From the NCBI RefSeq assembly GCF_019795295.1, contig NZ_JAIMCG010000005.1:124001-188000 (forward strand): a stretch of 64,000 bases of DNA, read 5' to 3'. Below, piece after piece: positions 45,995 to 54,738 of the stretch. Below the pieces are notes generated by a model. That model made no database searches, was not told the origin of the DNA, and was given only the letters and a program-made list of their open reading frames with translations. The translations under genes were made by a program, and so were the position numbers. The stretch comes from Cupriavidus sp. AU9028 (GTDB lineage Bacteria > Pseudomonadota > Gammaproteobacteria > Burkholderiales > Burkholderiaceae). The number at the start of each line of letters is the position of its first letter. The first letter of the stretch is position 1.

Positions 45995-47041
45995 GTGACG
46001 TACCATGACCATTACCAGACGCTAGGCATTGCCATTACCGCCAGTCAGGAGGATATCCGGCTGGCGTACCGGCGGCTGGCCATGCGCTGGCATCCGGATC
46101 GGAATCCCGACAATCCCGGCGCGGCGGAGGAACGTTTCAAGCGGATTCAGCACGCATTTGCGGCGCTGAAGGATCCGGCACGCCGGTCCGCCTACGATGC
46201 CGAGCGCAGCGCACCCCGCAATGGGCACGGCGGCGCTGGCGAAGCCGGTCGCGCCGGGCCGCGCGCGTGGCAGCATGCCGGAGCCAAGCCACGCCCGGCC
46301 GGCGCGCGCGCCGGAGCGGGGCCGGCCGGCGGCAAGCCGGGCGCCGACTACGTGTGCGAAACCAGTATCCCGCTGGAGACGGCCGTGCTCGGCGGCACCG
46401 CCACCACGCGCGTGCGCGCGGCGGTGGACTGCCTGCGCTGCGAGGGCAGCGGCATGCGCAACCGCCCCTGCAGCCACTGCGGCGGTTCCGGGCAAATCCG
46501 CCGTGGCCTGTTCAACGGGCAGGCGATGTGCAACCACTGCTCCGGGCGCGGCACCGAGCCTCAACCGTGCGAGCACTGCGGCGGTACCGGCAAGATCCGC
46601 ATCAACAAGGTGCTGCAGGTGCAGATCCGGCCGGGGGTAATCGATGGCACGGTGCTGCGCGCAAAGGGGATGGGCGGGCCCGGCCTGCACGGCGGCCCCA
46701 ACGGCAATCTGCTGTGCCGGGTGCATGTGCGCAAGGACCGGGTATTCGGGGTCGAGGATCTGGATCTGACGCGCGAATTGCGCATCGACTTCGTGCTGGC
46801 ATGCCTGGGTGGGCGGGTCGGCGTGCCGTGTTTTCGCAAGACCGTCAGCGCGGACATTCCGCCGATGACCCGTGCCGGCACGGTGATCCGCGTGCCAGGC
46901 CAGGGCCTGTACGATCGGGCGCGGCAGCGCACCGGGGACCTGGTGCTGACCGTGGCGATCGATCTGCCAAACCGGATGCGCCCGCTGACGGACCGCCAGC
47001 AGGTGCTGCTGCGCGAAATAGGTCCTGGCGGAATGCTCTGA
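45995..47041 (+). CDS. DnaJ-like (type I J-protein) paralogue
   Basis: A 348-residue J-protein. The J domain has HPD at residues 33-35. An Ala/Gly/Pro-rich linker (about 75-115) stands where DnaJ has its Gly/Phe region. The zinc centre keeps all four CxxCxGxG repeats (Cys 146/149, 159/162, 179/182, 192/195). Client-binding beta domains end at residue 348, about 25-30 residues shorter than typical DnaJ (about 376). It should stimulate DnaK. It is not next to dnaK, grpE or hrcA, so it is probably a secondary copy. The start is GTG 45995, the only start in frame that keeps the J domain. Confidence 0.88.
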   Translation: MTYHDHYQTLGIAITASQEDIRLAYRRLAMRWHPDRNPDNPGAAEERFKRIQHAFAALKDPARRSAYDAERSAPRNGHGGAGEAGRAGPRAWQHAGAKPRPAGARAGAGPAGGKPGADYVCETSIPLETAVLGGTATTRVRAAVDCLRCEGSGMRNRPCSHCGGSGQIRRGLFNGQAMCNHCSGRGTEPQPCEHCGGTGKIRINKVLQVQIRPGVIDGTVLRAKGMGGPGLHGGPNGNLLCRVHVRKDRVFGVEDLDLTRELRIDFVLACLGGRVGVPCFRKTVSADIPPMTRAGTVIRVPGQGLYDRARQRTGDLVLTVAIDLPNRMRPLTDRQQVLLREIGPGGML

Positions 47042-47140
47042 CGGGCATGCTGTCACGCCGTCCGCTTGCCATTCCGGCCTGCGGCGGGCCGCCGGACGGC
47101 AGCGGCCGCAGGTACTTCCTACAACGTCGTCGCCAAAGTG

Positions 47141-47356
47141 CTAGGGCGCAACGCGCACCAGGCGCGTGAACATGGCAGCGGCGACCAGCGCTGCCAGGCC
47201 GACCAGAATGTAGATGATGCGCGAGAGAATCGAGCCTTCGCCGAAGATCGCGGCGACCAGATCGAAATTCGCGATTCCTACCAGGCCCCAGTTCAGGCCT
47301 CCGATAATCAACAGAATCAGACTGATCGCACCCAGAGTGGAGGTCGGACGTGCCAT
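47141..47356 (-). CDS. DUF378 small membrane protein
   Basis: A 71-residue protein with two hydrophobic helices (about 9-30 and 45-65), opening STLGAISLILLIIGGLNWGLVGI, the DUF378 signature (GLNWGLVG). An AGGAG site lies before the ATG at 47354-47356. The function of the family is unknown; members are inner-membrane proteins often induced by stress. It converges on the dnaJ-like gene. Confidence 0.88.
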   Translation of the reverse strand: MARPTSTLGAISLILLIIGGLNWGLVGIANFDLVAAIFGEGSILSRIIYILVGLAALVAAAMFTRLVRVAP

Positions 47357-47657
47357 GGGAATCTCCTGAGAGGTTGCAGGCGGATTTGCCTGGGCTGTCA
47401 ATCAGCAACAACCATACCCAAGCATTGTTGCTTGTGAAATCCGCGGCTTCCGTCGCGCGACCGCCAGAACGCCGGCCAGCCGCACGCCGATATGAAAATC
47501 AGATCGACCGAGCCATTTTCGGTATTGGACGCATATCGATCGCCCGGCGAATAATTCCCTGACAGCCATACCCGGCGCCATGCCCGCGGCCTCGACGCCG
47601 CCGTGCAAGACGACTCGCACAAGACCGGGTTGCGCAAGAACCGTCAGGAGACACGCC
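47357..47657. other. Intergenic region before the acyl-CoA dehydrogenase operon
   Basis: 301 bp, A/T-richer than its surroundings around 47480-47560, so it probably holds divergent promoters. A small inverted repeat CAAGCA-TTGT-TGCTTG lies at 47419-47434. No gene was found. Confidence 0.45.
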
Positions 47658-49496
47658 ATGTCCGCTCGAACCACCCTGTGGGCCGCCGTCGCGGCGCCCG
47701 CCGTCCCGGAGATCGCCGCTGCGCAGCCGGCGCCAGGCCGCTCAGCGAATGATGCGGACCACCCCGTGCCGGACCAGCACGGCGTCAACCTGTTCGACGC
47801 GGATCCGGATCTGCGCGCGCTGCTGCCGCTCTATCTGCCCGAGGATCTGTGCCGGCACCTGCTGCCGCACCTGCGGCGGATGGGAGAGCTTGCCGGCGGC
47901 GTGCTGGATACGCTGGCCAATACGGCCGACCACCATCCCCCGACGCTCTCGGTGCGCACCCGGACCGGCATCGACGCGCAGCGCATCGACAAGCACCCGG
48001 CGTATGTGGAGATGGAGCGCGTCGCGTTCTCGGAGTTCGGCCTGGCGGCCCTGTCGCATCGCGGCGGTGCGCTCGGATGGCCGGCGCCCATGCCGCCCGC
48101 CGCCAAGTACGCGCTGACTTACCTGTTCGTGCAGGCGGAGTTCGGGCTGTGCTGCCCGCTGTCGATGACCGATTCGCTGACGCGGACGCTGCGCAAGTTC
48201 GGCGCCCCCGAACTGGTGGCGCGCTATCTGCCGTCGCTGACCACCGAGGTCTTCGAGGATTTGTACCAGGGCGCGATGTTCATGACCGAGCAGGGCGCCG
48301 GTTCCGACGTGGCGGCAACGGCCACCCGCGCGCTGCATGTGCCGGCGGCCGTCGATGGAGAAGCGGACTGGCGGCTGAGCGGCGACAAGTGGTTCTGCTC
48401 CAATCCCGATGCCGAACTGGCGATGGTGCTGGCCCGACCCGAGGGCGCGCCGGATGGTATCAAGGGTGTGTCGCTGTTCCTGCTGCCGCGCCGTTTGCCC
48501 GATGGCAGCCCCAATCATTACCGGATCATCCGGCTGAAGGACAAGCTGGGCACGCGCTCGATGGCCAGCGGCGAGATCCGTCTGGAAGGCGCTCATGCCT
48601 GGCTGGTGGGCGACCCGGGCCGTGGCTTCGTGCAGATGGCCGACATGATCAACAACTCGCGGCTGTCCAACGGCATGCGGGCCGCGGGACTGATGCGGCG
48701 CGCGCTGAGCGAGGGTCTGTTCATCGCGCGTGAGCGACGCGCCTTCGGCCGGCGGCTGATCGACATGCCGCTGATGCGCCGGCAGTTGCTGAAACTGACG
48801 CTGCCGACCGAGCAGGCGCGCACCATGATGTTCCAGACCGCGGAGGCACTGCGGCGCGCCGATGCCGGCGAGGCCGACGCCTATGCGCTGATGCGCATCC
48901 TGACGCCGCTGATCAAGTTCCGCGCCTGCCGGGACGCGCGCAAGGTCACCGGCGACGCAATGGAGATGCGCGGCGGCTGCGGCTATATCGAGGAATGGAG
49001 CGACCCGCGCCTGGTGCGCGACGCGCATCTCGGTTCAATCTGGGAAGGCACCAGCAATATCGTCGCCCTCGACGTGCTGCGGGCCGTTCGACGCGAAGGC
49101 GCGCTGCCGGTACTGCGTGCGCATCTGCTCGCGCTACTGGAAGACACGTCGCTGCATGCGCAGGCCCAGGCCGTGTTCCTGCATACGCTGGAGCGGGCCT
49201 GCGCGCTGGCCGACGCTGCGGCCAGCGCGCGGGACGCCGGCGACGTGCTGGCGCGCCAGGCTGCCTCCGCGCTGTATCACGTCACCAGCGCCGTGGCGAT
49301 GGCCTGGGAAGCCGGGCGGATCGGTTCGGTGCGGCGTATGCGGCTGGCCCAGCTGGTGCTGATCCATCGCGTGCTGCCAGGCGATCCACTGGCCGGCACT
49401 ACCGAGCCGGACTGGCTGGTCCAGACCGTCAGCCCGGATGCCGGCGCTGCTCCGCATCCGCAGGCGGAGGCGGTGCGACAGGTCAATCTGTTCTGA
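47658..49496 (+). CDS. Acyl-CoA dehydrogenase, long (AidB/FadE-like) form
   Basis: A 612-residue acyl-CoA dehydrogenase-family protein. The standard domains follow an N-terminal extension of about 150 residues. Key segments are MTEQGAGSDVAATATRA (FAD/substrate), GDKWFCSNPDAELAMVLAR, and the catalytic Glu in IWEGTSNIVALDVLRA near residue 470. The length and C-terminal extension resemble AidB and related alkylation-response proteins rather than short-chain dehydrogenases. GTCAGGAG precedes ATG 47658. It is the first gene of a run with a Bug receptor and a CoA-transferase. Confidence 0.88.
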   Translation: MSARTTLWAAVAAPAVPEIAAAQPAPGRSANDADHPVPDQHGVNLFDADPDLRALLPLYLPEDLCRHLLPHLRRMGELAGGVLDTLANTADHHPPTLSVRTRTGIDAQRIDKHPAYVEMERVAFSEFGLAALSHRGGALGWPAPMPPAAKYALTYLFVQAEFGLCCPLSMTDSLTRTLRKFGAPELVARYLPSLTTEVFEDLYQGAMFMTEQGAGSDVAATATRALHVPAAVDGEADWRLSGDKWFCSNPDAELAMVLARPEGAPDGIKGVSLFLLPRRLPDGSPNHYRIIRLKDKLGTRSMASGEIRLEGAHAWLVGDPGRGFVQMADMINNSRLSNGMRAAGLMRRALSEGLFIARERRAFGRRLIDMPLMRRQLLKLTLPTEQARTMMFQTAEALRRADAGEADAYALMRILTPLIKFRACRDARKVTGDAMEMRGGCGYIEEWSDPRLVRDAHLGSIWEGTSNIVALDVLRAVRREGALPVLRAHLLALLEDTSLHAQAQAVFLHTLERACALADAAASARDAGDVLARQAASALYHVTSAVAMAWEAGRIGSVRRMRLAQLVLIHRVLPGDPLAGTTEPDWLVQTVSPDAGAAPHPQAEAVRQVNLF

Positions 49497-49597
49497 GCGC
49501 CAGCCACTCGTATTGAACCCATCGGCATTGCAAGAGAAGACGCCCTGGCGGCCACAGCAGGCAGCCAGCGAGCGTCCGGACCCACAGGAGACCTGAC

Positions 49598-50587
49598 ATG
49601 ATCCACTGGCACCGCTTCGCGGCCTCGGCTGCCGTCACCACCCTCGCGTTTTGCGCCGGCATGACACCCGCGGTGGCGCAGAAGGACTTTCCGTCCAAAC
49701 CCATCATGATGGTGGTGACCTACCCTCCGGGCGGGCCCACCGACGCGATGGCGCGCACGCTCGCCGCCTCGCTGAAAAACAGCCTCGGCCAGCCGGTCGT
49801 GGTGGAAAACCGCGCTGGCGCCGGTGGCAATATCGGCGCCGAAGTGGTGGCGCGCGCCGAGCCCGACGGCTACACGCTGATGTTCGGCACCTCGGCGCCG
49901 CTGGCGATCAATGTCAGTCTCTATCGCAAGATCAACTACGACCCGGTCAAGAGCTTCGCGCCGGTCATCCAGATCGGCCACCTGCCCAATGTGCTGGTGG
50001 TCAACCCGTCGGTGCCCGCGCGCAACGTCGCCGAACTGATCGCGTACGGCAAGGCCAATCCCGGCAAGCTGACCTACGCCTCGTCCGGCAACGGCGCTTC
50101 GTCGCATCTGGCGGGCGTGCTGTTCAACAACCTGGCCGGCACCGATTTTCGCCATATCCCGTACAAGGGCACCGGGCCCGCGCTGAACGACCTGCTCGGC
50201 GGGCAGGTCAGCATGACCTTTACCGACGTGCTGACCGCGCTGCCCTTCATCAAGAGCGGCAAGGTGCGTGCGCTGGGCGTGACCACGACCGAACGCTCGC
50301 AGGCGCTGCCCGATGTGCCCACCGTGGCGGAGCAGGGCGTGCCGGGCTTCGACGTCTCGGTGTTCTTCGGTGTCGTCGCGCCTGCTGGCACCCCGCGCGA
50401 GGTGGTGGCGAAGCTGAACGGCGCCTTTGCCGATGCGCTGAAGCAGCCGGAGGTGCGCAAGACGCTGCAGGGCCAGGGGCTGGAGTTCCCCGCTTCGACC
50501 AAGCCCGAGCAGCTGGGCGGCTTCATCCAGGCGGAAGTGGGCAAATGGCGCAGCGTGGTGCAGAAGTCCGGCGCCCAGCTGGATTGA
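49598..50587 (+). CDS. Bug/TctC-family tripartite tricarboxylate receptor protein
   Basis: A 329-residue periplasmic binding protein with a signal peptide (about 1-27, ending GMTPAVAQ). The mature part contains DFPSKPIMMVVTYPPGGPTDAMART, RAEPDGYTLMFGTSAPLAINVSLY and HIPYKGTGPALNDLLGGQVSMTFTD, all typical of Bug proteins. It likely captures a carboxylic acid processed by the adjacent dehydrogenase and CoA-transferase. An AGGAG site lies before the ATG at 49598. Confidence 0.92.
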   Translation: MIHWHRFAASAAVTTLAFCAGMTPAVAQKDFPSKPIMMVVTYPPGGPTDAMARTLAASLKNSLGQPVVVENRAGAGGNIGAEVVARAEPDGYTLMFGTSAPLAINVSLYRKINYDPVKSFAPVIQIGHLPNVLVVNPSVPARNVAELIAYGKANPGKLTYASSGNGASSHLAGVLFNNLAGTDFRHIPYKGTGPALNDLLGGQVSMTFTDVLTALPFIKSGKVRALGVTTTERSQALPDVPTVAEQGVPGFDVSVFFGVVAPAGTPREVVAKLNGAFADALKQPEVRKTLQGQGLEFPASTKPEQLGGFIQAEVGKWRSVVQKSGAQLD

Positions 50588-50627
50588 ACCGCGCCCTTGG
50601 CGGCGCCACGGCAATCAGCAAGGAGAC

Positions 50628-51767
50628 ATGATGACGCAAGCAGCCAGGGGATCGCTGGCCGGCATCCGCGTGGTGGACCTGTCCCGCATCCTGGGCGGAC
50701 CCTACTGCGGACAGATTCTCGGCGACCACGGCGCCGACGTCCTCAAGATCGAGCCGCCGCAGGGCGACGACACCCGCACCTGGGGGCCGCCGTTCCGCGA
50801 CGACGGCGTCGCCTCCTATTACATCGGCCTGAATCGCAACAAGCGGGTGATGCGGCTCGATCTGACCGATGCCGGGCAGCGCGAGATCCTGCTCGCCCTG
50901 CTAGGCGAGGCCGACGTGCTGATCGAGAACTTCAAGACCGGCACCATGGAGAAGTGGGGGCTGGGTTACGACGCGCTCTCCGCGCGCTTTCCGCGCCTCG
51001 TGCATTGCCGGGTCTCGGGCTTTGGCGCGGATGGGCCGCTGGGCGGGCTGCCCGGCTACGATGCCGCCATCCAGGCGATGGCCGGCATCATGAGCATCAA
51101 TGGCGAGGCGCACGGCGATGCATTGCGGGTGGGACTGCCGGTGGTCGATATGGTGACCGGGCTCAACGCGGCGCTGGGCGTGCTGCTCGCCCTGCAGGAG
51201 CGCGAGCGCAGCGGCCGCGGCCAGTTCGTCGAGGCCGCGCTGTACGACTCGGGGCTGTCCCTGCTGCATCCGCATGCGGCGAACTGGTTCATGAGCGGCA
51301 AGACGCCGCAGCGCACCGGCAATGCCCATCCCAACATCTATCCGTACGACACGGTGGCGACGGCAACCGACCCGGTCTTTCTGGCTGTCGGCAACGACCG
51401 GCAGTTCCGCATCCTTTGCCAGCATCTCGATGTGCCGGCGATGGCGGACGACGAACGCTATGCCAGCGCGGGAGCGCGATCGGTCAACCGGCAGGCGTTG
51501 AAGGCCGAACTGGAGGCGCTGTTGCGCGAGCGCGATGGCAAGGCGCTGGCCGATGCGCTGGTCAAGGCCGGTGTGCCGTGCGCGGCGGTGCTGTCGGTGC
51601 CCGGTGCGCTGGAGCACCCGCATACCCGGCATCGCGGCATGGTGGTGGAGATGGAAGGCGGCTATCGGGGCCTGGGCGCGCCGGTCAAGCTGTCGCGCAC
51701 CCCGGCGACGTATCGGCACGTGCCGTTGACCGAGGGGGAGCGGTTCCTGCCGCGCGAGGAGGACTGA
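50628..51767 (+). CDS. CaiB/BaiF (class III) CoA-transferase
   Basis: A 379-residue class III CoA-transferase with RVVDLSRILGGPYCGQILGDHGADVLKIEPPQGDDTR at the start and CRVSGFGADGPLGGLPGYDAAIQAMAG containing the catalytic Asp region. It starts with ATGATG (50628 or 50631) behind AAGGAG. It lies 40 bp after the Bug receptor gene and probably activates the imported acid as its CoA ester for the acyl-CoA dehydrogenase. The acid is unknown. Confidence 0.9.
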   Translation: MMTQAARGSLAGIRVVDLSRILGGPYCGQILGDHGADVLKIEPPQGDDTRTWGPPFRDDGVASYYIGLNRNKRVMRLDLTDAGQREILLALLGEADVLIENFKTGTMEKWGLGYDALSARFPRLVHCRVSGFGADGPLGGLPGYDAAIQAMAGIMSINGEAHGDALRVGLPVVDMVTGLNAALGVLLALQERERSGRGQFVEAALYDSGLSLLHPHAANWFMSGKTPQRTGNAHPNIYPYDTVATATDPVFLAVGNDRQFRILCQHLDVPAMADDERYASAGARSVNRQALKAELEALLRERDGKALADALVKAGVPCAAVLSVPGALEHPHTRHRGMVVEMEGGYRGLGAPVKLSRTPATYRHVPLTEGERFLPREED

Positions 51768-51777
51768 GCGCCGCGCT

Positions 51778-52145
51778 GCCCTCTCCCCGGCCCCTCTCCC
51801 GCGGGGCGGGAGAGGGGAGCAAACCGGCAGGGATGCGGGTGGCATTTCGCCAAAGCGTACCCGTTTCTGCGGACCCGGGTTCTTGATCGATGGCGCGCTG
51901 GCGCGCAGTAGAGCAGAGACGGACAAGGGCAGCAGAAACAGCAGAGACGCTGGGTCCCCGCTTGCGCGGGGACGACGGGTCGGTCACCACGGTAATTCAC
52001 GACCGTCGTCCCCGCGCAGGCGGGGACCCAGCGGCTTTCCACCACTCCCCTTCGAAACCCGCGCTGGACAACCACATGCCGCGGGTTTGCTCCCCTCGCC
52101 CGCTTGGGGATGTACAGACTGGAGAGGGGCCGGGGGAGAGGGCAA
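51778..52145. repeat. Composite repeat block: split GAGAGGGG element around a second hairpin family
   Basis: The left half of the GAGAGGGG element lies at about 51778-51830 and its right half at about 52087-52145. Between them sits a separate, nearly perfect inverted repeat, CTGGGTCCCCGC...GCGGGGACCCAG, at 51950-52031 and a 16-bp motif copy (51855-51870). The whole 631-bp gap from 51768 to 52398 has no convincing gene. Confidence 0.75.
51855..51870 (-). repeat. Dispersed 16-bp motif, copy 3
   Basis: GCGTACCCGTTTCTGC, the exact reverse complement of GCAGAAACGGGTACGC, between the CoA-transferase and eutB genes. Confidence 0.7.
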
Positions 52146-52200
52146 GCGCCTCTCGCATCCGCGCAATCCCCCCGCGATCCGACGATCCCGGTGCAGGCAC

Positions 52201-52270
52201 GCAGAAACGGGTACGCTCGCCCTGCATCCGCCACAATCCCGGCCCGGTCCGCCCGCAGAAACGGGTACGC
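52201..52270 (+). repeat. Dispersed 16-bp motif, copies 4 and 5 in tandem orientation
   Basis: GCAGAAACGGGTACGC occurs exactly at 52201-52216 and 52255-52270, 54 bp apart in the same direction, about 130-200 bp before eutB. Confidence 0.7.
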
Positions 52271-52398
52271 TCCGCCCGCGTCCCCTCACGTTCCCCTTCG
52301 GCCGCCCTCCCGCGCTACCATGTGTCATCGATCCAGGCCGCTAGTCCCCGGCCCTGCCACAGGGGACGGGACAGCGCGGTCAGCGCCCGGGAGTCGCC

Positions 52399-53799
52399 AT
52401 GGCCTTCACCCAAACCGTCGGCGTGCGCCGCTACGTCTTCGAGGACCTGAAGTCGTTGCTGGCCCGCGCCAGTCCGGCCCGCTCCGGGGACCAGCTGGCG
52501 GGCGTCGCCGCGGCCAGCGAGGAGGAGCGGATGGCGGCGCGGATGGCGCTGGCCGATCTGCCGCTGTCGCACTTCCTGCAGGAAGCACTGGTGCCGTACG
52601 AAGCTGACGAGGTCACCCGGCTGATCGTCGACAGCCATGACAGCGCCGCGTTTGCGCCGGTAGCGACGCTGACCGTCGGCGAGTTCCGCGACTGGCTGCT
52701 GCTGCATGAAACCGATGGCGAGCGGCTGTCCGCTATCGCGCCCGGCATCACGCCGGAGATGGCGGCCGGGGTCAGCAAGCTGATGCGCAACCAGGACCTG
52801 ATCGCGGTCGCGCGCAAATGCCGCGTGGTCACGCGCTTCCGGAATACGATCGGCTTGCCCGGCCGGCTTTCGGTGCGGTTGCAGCCGAACCACCCGACCG
52901 ACGATCCGAAGGGCATCGCCGCCTCCATCATCGACGGGCTGATGTACGGCTGTGGCGATGCCACCATCGGCATCAATCCGGCTGGGGACAACGTCGGCGC
53001 CATCGTGGCGCTGCTGCGTCTGATCGACGAGCTGCGCGAGCGTTACGAGATTCCGACCCAGTCCTGCGTGCTGACCCACGTCACCAACACGCTGCGGGCC
53101 ATCGAGGCCGGCGCGCCGGTGGATCTGGTGTTCCAGTCGATCGCCGGCAGCCAACGGGCCAACGCGGGTTTCGGCATCGACCTGGCGCTGCTGGGCGAGG
53201 CGCGGCAGGCCGCGCTCGCATTGCGTCGCGGTACCGTGGGGGAGAACCTGATGTATTTCGAAACTGGCCAGGGCAGCGCACTGTCGGCGAACGCGCATCA
53301 CGGCGTGGACCAGCAGACCATGGAGGCGCGGGCCTATGCGGTGGCGCGGGCGTTCTCGCCGCTGCTGGTCAACACGGTGGTGGGCTTCATCGGGCCGGAG
53401 TACCTGTATGACGGCAAGCAGATCATCCGCGCCGGCCTTGAGGACCACTTCTGCGGCAAGCTGCTCGGCGTGCCGATGGGCTGCGACATCTGCTACACCA
53501 ACCACGCCGAGGCCGACCAGGACGATATGGATACGCTGCTGACGCTGTTCGGCGTGGCGGGGGTCAACTTCATCATGGGCGTGCCGGGCGCGGACGACAT
53601 CATGCTGAACTACCAGAGCACCGCGTTCCACGACGCGCTCTATCTGCGCGAAGCGCTGGGATTGCGCCCGGCGCCGGAGTTCGAGGGCTGGCTGCAGCGC
53701 AGCGGCATCCTCGGGACCGATGGCCGACCGGTGGAGACGCCGGCCGGGGCGCGAGAGAGCGCCTCCTCGCCGTTGCTGCAACTCGCGCACACCTTGTAG
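52399..53799 (+). CDS. eutB: Ethanolamine ammonia-lyase large subunit
   Basis: A 466-residue EutB, the substrate- and cobalamin-binding large subunit. Typical blocks are SKLMRNQDLIAVARKCRVVTRFRNTIGLPG, QPNHPTDDPKGIAASIIDGLMYGCGDATIGINPAGDN, and GVPMGCDICYTNHAEADQDDMDTLL. The enzyme converts ethanolamine to acetaldehyde and ammonia using adenosylcobalamin. Nothing like a B12 riboswitch or an ethanolamine permease gene is in the window. eutC follows after 9 bp. The upstream DNA is filled by short repeats, so a promoter could not be identified. Confidence 0.95.
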   Translation: MAFTQTVGVRRYVFEDLKSLLARASPARSGDQLAGVAAASEEERMAARMALADLPLSHFLQEALVPYEADEVTRLIVDSHDSAAFAPVATLTVGEFRDWLLLHETDGERLSAIAPGITPEMAAGVSKLMRNQDLIAVARKCRVVTRFRNTIGLPGRLSVRLQPNHPTDDPKGIAASIIDGLMYGCGDATIGINPAGDNVGAIVALLRLIDELRERYEIPTQSCVLTHVTNTLRAIEAGAPVDLVFQSIAGSQRANAGFGIDLALLGEARQAALALRRGTVGENLMYFETGQGSALSANAHHGVDQQTMEARAYAVARAFSPLLVNTVVGFIGPEYLYDGKQIIRAGLEDHFCGKLLGVPMGCDICYTNHAEADQDDMDTLLTLFGVAGVNFIMGVPGADDIMLNYQSTAFHDALYLREALGLRPAPEFEGWLQRSGILGTDGRPVETPAGARESASSPLLQLAHTL

Positions 53800-53808
53800 G
53801 AGCTGGCC

Positions 53809-54579
53809 ATGTCGGCAGACCTCGTTCCCCCGAGTCCCTGGCAGCGGCTGCGCCAGTTCACCCACGCGCGCATCGCCCTGGGGCGCGCCGGCAACAGCCA
53901 ACCCACCGCCGCCCTGCTCGCCTTCGGGCTGGCCCACGCCCAGGCGCGCGACGCGGTGCATCAGCCGCTGGATGTCGCGCCGTTGCTGCTGGCGCTCGAA
54001 CAGGCCGGGTTTGGCTGCGTGCGCGCGCACAGCGCGGCGCCGGACCGCGCGCATTTCTTGCGCCGTCCCGATCTGGGCCGGACGCTGGATGCCGATAGCC
54101 AGGAGCGCCTGCGCGCCAGCGCGGCGGCGAGCCCGTGCGATGTCGCCTTCGTGATCGCCGACGGTCTGTCGGCGCAGGCGGCGCAGCGGCATGCGCTGCC
54201 GGTGTTGCTGGCCGTGCGCGAGCTGCTGCCCGATTGGCGCATCGGTCCCGTGGTCCTCGCGGAACAGTCCCGCGTGGCTCTGGGCGACGAGATCGGCCAG
54301 CTGCTCGGGGCCCGGCAGGTGGTGATGATGATCGGCGAACGGCCAGGCCTCAGTTCGCCCGACAGCCTCGGACTCTACCTGACGTACGGCCCGCGGCCCG
54401 GCCGGTCCGATGCCGAGCGCAACTGCATCTCCAATGTCCGTCCGGAGGGACTGCCGTACCGGGCAGCGGCGGCGCGGCTGGTCTGGCTGCTGCGCGGCGC
54501 GGCGGCGCTCGGATGCAGTGGCGTGCGGCTCAAGGATGAGAGCGATGCGGCGGGGACGCTGGCAGGAACTGGGAAGTAG
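53809..54579 (+). CDS. eutC: Ethanolamine ammonia-lyase small subunit
   Basis: A 256-residue EutC, which forms the active lyase with EutB. It opens PWQRLRQFTHARIALGRAGNSQPTA and holds VVMMIGERPGLSSPDSLGLYLTYGP and NCISNVRPEGL, the usual C-terminal blocks. It starts 9 bp after the eutB stop, so expression is probably coupled. A GAGAGGGG element follows its stop. Confidence 0.95.
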   Translation: MSADLVPPSPWQRLRQFTHARIALGRAGNSQPTAALLAFGLAHAQARDAVHQPLDVAPLLLALEQAGFGCVRAHSAAPDRAHFLRRPDLGRTLDADSQERLRASAAASPCDVAFVIADGLSAQAAQRHALPVLLAVRELLPDWRIGPVVLAEQSRVALGDEIGQLLGARQVVMMIGERPGLSSPDSLGLYLTYGPRPGRSDAERNCISNVRPEGLPYRAAAARLVWLLRGAAALGCSGVRLKDESDAAGTLAGTGK

Positions 54580-54598
54580 CCGTGGTGAGGGCTCACTG

Positions 54599-54720
54599 GC
54601 CCTCTCCCCTGGCCCCTCTCCCGCTGGGCGGGAGAGAGGAGCACACCGAGGACGGGTCGCTGTGCTGTCGGTTCGCTCCCCTCTCCCACTTGTGGGAGAG
54701 AGGCCGGGGGAGGGGGCAGC
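54599..54720. repeat. GAGAGGGG palindromic element
   Basis: Paired palindromic halves CCTCTCCC...GGGAGAGAGGAGCACACCG and TTCGCTCCCCTCTCCC...GGGAGAGAGGCCGG, between the eutC and LysR stops. It has the same bipartite architecture as the elements at 34891 and 62561, without the tandem run. Confidence 0.8.
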
Positions 54721-54738
54721 GCGCGCTCAGCTCTCGGG

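Noticed and set aside
52146-52398. Cobalamin riboswitch before eutB
   Set aside because: No B12-box-like conserved sequence or long structured leader could be seen; the region is made of repeats.
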